NCBI GenBank assembly: GCA_965221575.1
Contig: CBDCSM010000013.1
Coordinates: 894,934 to 958,933, forward strand
Length of the DNA stretch: 64,000 bases
Source of the DNA: JAPPHA01 sp965221575
Lineage (GTDB): Bacteria > Pseudomonadota > Alphaproteobacteria > Rhodobacterales > Rhodobacteraceae
Direction: 5' to 3'
Below the pieces are notes generated by a model that was given only the letters and a program-made list of their open reading frames with translations, was not told the DNA's origin and ran no database searches. Shown here in pieces: positions 61,608 through 64,000 of this stretch. Made by a program: the position numbers and the translations under genes. Numbering within the stretch: position 1 is the stretch's first letter; each line of letters starts with the position of its first letter.

Positions 61608-63355
61608 GCGGGGTGGACCCGTCCGACCCGGAAGCTGTCCGCCGTCGGCTTGACGGGCTCCGCTCGGAATTCGCGAACCTGGTCTCCGGCGGCGGCCTGC
61701 TGCGGGGCGTCGCTTCCCTGTTCCGGGAGTTGTTCGGACTTGTCGGGACGCAGTCGGCGATCATTGACGCGCTTCAGGGCAAACTCACCGAGGAAGCGGC
61801 GAAGGTTAGCGCGCTTCGCGACCAGGTTGCCCGCTACGAGCGTCAACGGTACGGCCGGAGCTCGGAGAAGCGCCGCAATGCCGGCACCGCCTCCGAAGGT
61901 GGTGCTTCCGATGGTGCCGCAACGCCGGATGCCGGGGAGGATGAACCCGAAGCCGAAAGGAAAGGCGAGGCCGAAAAGAAAGCCGAAAAGAAGCCCCAGG
62001 GCGGCGTCAAGGGGCGCAAGAAGGATCGCGACGGTTCCGTCAACGGCGCCGGGCTGCGCTTCGGTCCCGAAGCGACGGTGATCGACATCGATGTGATGCC
62101 GCCGGAGATCGAGGGGCTGGCGGAGGATGACTTCGACATCATCTCCGAGCGGGTTTGCTGCAAGCTGGCATCGGTGCCGATCCGCCACGTGGTGCTGCGT
62201 TACCACTACAAGAAGGCGAAGATCAGGTCCTCCGGCGCCCTGGTCTGCGCCCCGGCCGTCGAGGGGGTTTTCAAGCATTCCTGTGTGGATGTCTCCTTCG
62301 TCGCCGGAATGCTGGTCGACAAGTTCGCCTGGCATCTCCCCCTGTACCGCCAGCACCAGATGCTGGGAGAGAGCGGCATCACCGTCAGCCGCAAGTCGTT
62401 GAGTGGCTGGGCCAACCGGGCGATCTCGCTGCTGGAGCCGGTGTTCGAGGCGCAGTGGCGCTCGGTACTGGAAAGTTCCGTCATCGTCATGGACGAGACC
62501 CCGGTACGGGTCGGCCGCGACCCGGACAAGCCGGGCCGGATGAAACAGTGCTATTACTGGCCGGTGCTCGGCGACCGGGACGAGGTTGTGTTCCACTTCG
62601 CGCCGTCCCGCGCCCACCACCATGTCGAGCGGTTCCTCGGCGATTTCGAGGGCACGCTGGTCAGTGACGGCTACGGCGCCTACGAGGCTTACGCCGCGGC
62701 GCGGGGGGAGGCGGTGAAGCAACAAAATTGCTGGTCGCATACGCGCCGCAATTTCGAGGAGCAGCTGGAGAACCACCCGGGGCCTGCCGGAGAGGCGCTG
62801 GACCTGATCGGGGGCATGTACGGGATCGAGAAGAGGTTCCGTTTGCGGCCGCTGCCGGAACTCCTGGAGGCGCGGCGCACCCGCACCCGCCCGCTGGTCG
62901 ATGCCTTCTGGCAATGGTGCGAACAGACGCTCGGGGATCCGGCGCTGACGCCGAAGCACCCGATCCGCCGGGCGGTCAACTACGCCGTCGAACGCCGGCA
63001 GTCCCTCGAGGTGTTCCTCGACGACCCGCTGGTGCCGATCGACTCGAATGGCGTCGAGCGCCAGGTGCGCCGCGTCAAGCTGGGACAGAAGAACTGGCTG
63101 TTTTCCTGGACGGAATCGGGCGGGCGAAACGTCGGGATCATCAACAGCCTCGTCGCCACCTGTTTCATGCTCGGGATCAGCCCCTGTGTGTATCTGACCG
63201 ACGTGCTGCAGCGCATCGACACCCACCCGGCCGACCGGGTCCACGAACTGACGCCGCGCCTGTGGAAGGAGCTCTTCGCCCATCAGCCGATGACCGGCAG
63301 CATCGACATGACCGTCGTCCGGGCTCACCCGGAGACCAGCCGGGGACCGCCGTAA
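61604..63355 (+). CDS. tnpC: IS66-family transposase TnpC
   Basis: 583 aa. A coiled coil and basic linker fill residues 50-145. Catalytic DDE residues are probably D297 (VIVMDETPVRVGR), D355 (TLVSDGYGAYEAY) and E485 (DSNGVERQVRR). The tail NSLVATCFMLGISPCVYLTD, VLQRIDTHPADRVHELTPR is standard TnpC. Overlaps the methylase by ATGA and, at its 3' end, the convergent tnpB by 31 bp. Confidence 0.93.
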   Translation: MSGVDPSDPEAVRRRLDGLRSEFANLVSGGGLLRGVASLFRELFGLVGTQSAIIDALQGKLTEEAAKVSALRDQVARYERQRYGRSSEKRRNAGTASEGGASDGAATPDAGEDEPEAERKGEAEKKAEKKPQGGVKGRKKDRDGSVNGAGLRFGPEATVIDIDVMPPEIEGLAEDDFDIISERVCCKLASVPIRHVVLRYHYKKAKIRSSGALVCAPAVEGVFKHSCVDVSFVAGMLVDKFAWHLPLYRQHQMLGESGITVSRKSLSGWANRAISLLEPVFEAQWRSVLESSVIVMDETPVRVGRDPDKPGRMKQCYYWPVLGDRDEVVFHFAPSRAHHHVERFLGDFEGTLVSDGYGAYEAYAAARGEAVKQQNCWSHTRRNFEEQLENHPGPAGEALDLIGGMYGIEKRFRLRPLPELLEARRTRTRPLVDAFWQWCEQTLGDPALTPKHPIRRAVNYAVERRQSLEVFLDDPLVPIDSNGVERQVRRVKLGQKNWLFSWTESGGRNVGIINSLVATCFMLGISPCVYLTDVLQRIDTHPADRVHELTPRLWKELFAHQPMTGSIDMTVVRAHPETSRGPP

Positions 63356-63690
63356 CGCTTGCGGCGGCGGCGGACCGTGATGTCGATGCCGTCGATCAGC
63401 GCCGTCAGTTCGGTCGAGGACAATGCAAGCGCCGCCCGGCCGGATGCCGGCGGCGGGGCGAACAGGCCCTGCTCCAGGCGCTTGGACCAGATGAAGAAGC
63501 CGCCGCGCTCGAAACCGAGGATCTTCACGATCGTCCGGCGCCGATTGACGAACACGTACCAGCGCCCGTCGGTCGGGTTGCACCCGAGATGGCCCGACAC
63601 CAGGGCGCACAGCCCGTCGAAACTGCGCCGCATGTCGGCCGGATCACTCGACAGCCAGATGCCGCCCCGCGGCCAGCCGCCGAGCATCAC
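63325..63690 (-). CDS. tnpB: IS66 accessory protein TnpB
   Basis: 121 aa. TnpB pattern: DMRRSFDGLCALV, GRWYVFVNRRRTIVKILGFE, GGFFIWSKRLEQGLF and the late LALSSTELTALIDGID. Required with TnpA for transposition of classical IS66 elements. A GTG start overlaps the tnpA stop. Confidence 0.92.
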   Translation of the reverse strand: MMLGGWPRGGIWLSSDPADMRRSFDGLCALVSGHLGCNPTDGRWYVFVNRRRTIVKILGFERGGFFIWSKRLEQGLFAPPPASGRAALALSSTELTALIDGIDITVRRRRKRYGGPRLVSG

Positions 63691-63974
63691 GAACGCCGAA
63701 CGCGCAGGACGACCCCGTCGCCCAGTTCAAGTTCGACGTCCCAGCCGGACACCGCAGGCGGCGCAAGCTCGACGAAGGAACCCTTCCCGCCCCCGGGGGC
63801 GAGACGGCTCCGCCAGTTCGAGAAGGTCTTCGGCGACAGACCCCGGGATTCGCAAAAGCTCCGTTGCGACATCCCCGAACGCTCAAAGTCCGCCAAGATG
63901 CCGGCCCACTCGTCTGCGCTGCGCACAACCGGTGCAGGACGGGATCCAGTCGAGCCGTTCAATTCATTGGACAT
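63687..63974 (-). CDS. tnpA: IS66 accessory protein TnpA
   Basis: 95 aa with GGAGG 8 nt before the ATG. The HTH reads WAGILADFERSGMSQRSFCE, SRGLSPKTFSNWRSRLA, as in IS66 Orf1 proteins. Coupled to tnpB. Orientation is opposite to tnpC, unlike the usual collinear order. Confidence 0.9.
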   Translation of the reverse strand: MSNELNGSTGSRPAPVVRSADEWAGILADFERSGMSQRSFCESRGLSPKTFSNWRSRLAPGGGKGSFVELAPPAVSGWDVELELGDGVVLRVRRS

Positions 63975-64000
63975 GACATAAACCTCCGATCAGTGAAAAA

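Larger units (their letters stand above)
60753..64000 (+). mobile_element. IS66-family element with DNA adenine methylase passenger (right end outside window)
   Basis: Left terminus GTAAGCGGGTAAACTGCGAC at 60753, the GTAAGCG start typical of IS66, lies exactly where the dehydrogenase frame breaks. Contents: methylase and tnpC on plus, tnpA and tnpB on minus, so the two gene pairs converge. All four frames are intact. The candidate target octamer before it is GCCGCAAT (60745-60752). Confidence 0.85.

Noticed and set aside
61469..63610. Very long open frame antisense to the IS66 transposase
   Set aside because: High GC keeps antisense frames open. It has no family marks and mirrors the codon pattern of tnpC.
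1..64000. CRISPR arrays, rRNA genes or replication origin
   Set aside because: No regularly spaced repeats, rRNA-like stretches or origin-type repeat clusters were seen by eye.

Overview
GC-rich DNA with overlapping operons (ATGA, GTGA and TGATG junctions), many ABC and TRAP uptake systems and a large catabolic gene set. This points to a metabolically versatile proteobacterium, most likely an alphaproteobacterium. Several genes are broken by insertion sequences, internal stops or frameshifts, so the window looks like accessory, decaying, island-like DNA rather than a core region. I saw no rRNA, tRNA or CRISPR array.

Layout. 0-2.4 kb: two overlapping P-loop ATPases on the minus strand, the downstream one running off the left edge. 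2.8-3.5 kb: a TumE/TumA-type toxin-antitoxin pair with a perfect palindrome against the toxin start codon. 3.6-5.0 kb: a broken IS256-type transposase, then a secreted CAP-domain gene lying between two 26-bp inverted repeats. 5.2-15.6 kb: a spermidine/putrescine-type ABC importer diverging from an overlapping operon (SIS isomerase, PfkB kinase, a 31-codon coupling ORF, a PuuE-like deacetylase, an unassigned ORF, a cysteine-free Asp/Glu-racemase homologue and a deaminase-type amidohydrolase). It probably imports and dismantles a sugar- or ureide-like nitrogen compound.

16.4-27.5 kb: a sugar isomerase and a Gfo/Idh/MocA dehydrogenase, a PhnD-like binding protein, and a complete TRAP transporter running into a membrane desaturase and a TPR protein. 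28.6-32.4 kb: an Rpn-type nuclease, and a Pit phosphate permease coupled to a GOLPH3-like protein. 32.5-35.4 kb: a complete IS66-like element with exact ends and an 8-bp target duplication. It carries a DruA/DUF4338 gene and sits 15 bp upstream of the duplication that precedes a higBA toxin-antitoxin pair. A group II intron remnant follows.

36.8-41.3 kb: hydantoinase B, a dppB remnant, a peptide-type binding protein and an XRE-cupin regulator. 41.5-45.4 kb: a run of oxidoreductase and membrane genes, several frameshifted. 46.8-59.2 kb: a catabolic block with two Lrp/AsnC regulators, an Ehu-like amino-acid ABC importer, two Rieske oxygenases, a GlnT-like glutamine synthetase relative, a glyoxalase, a MetX-like hydrolase and a D-2-hydroxyacid dehydrogenase, suited to uptake and breakdown of an amino or quaternary-amine compound. 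59.4-64 kb: a LysR regulator and a second D-2-hydroxyacid dehydrogenase cut by an IS66 element. That element carries a Dam-like DNA adenine methylase co-translated with its transposase, plus convergent tnpAB, and runs off the right edge.
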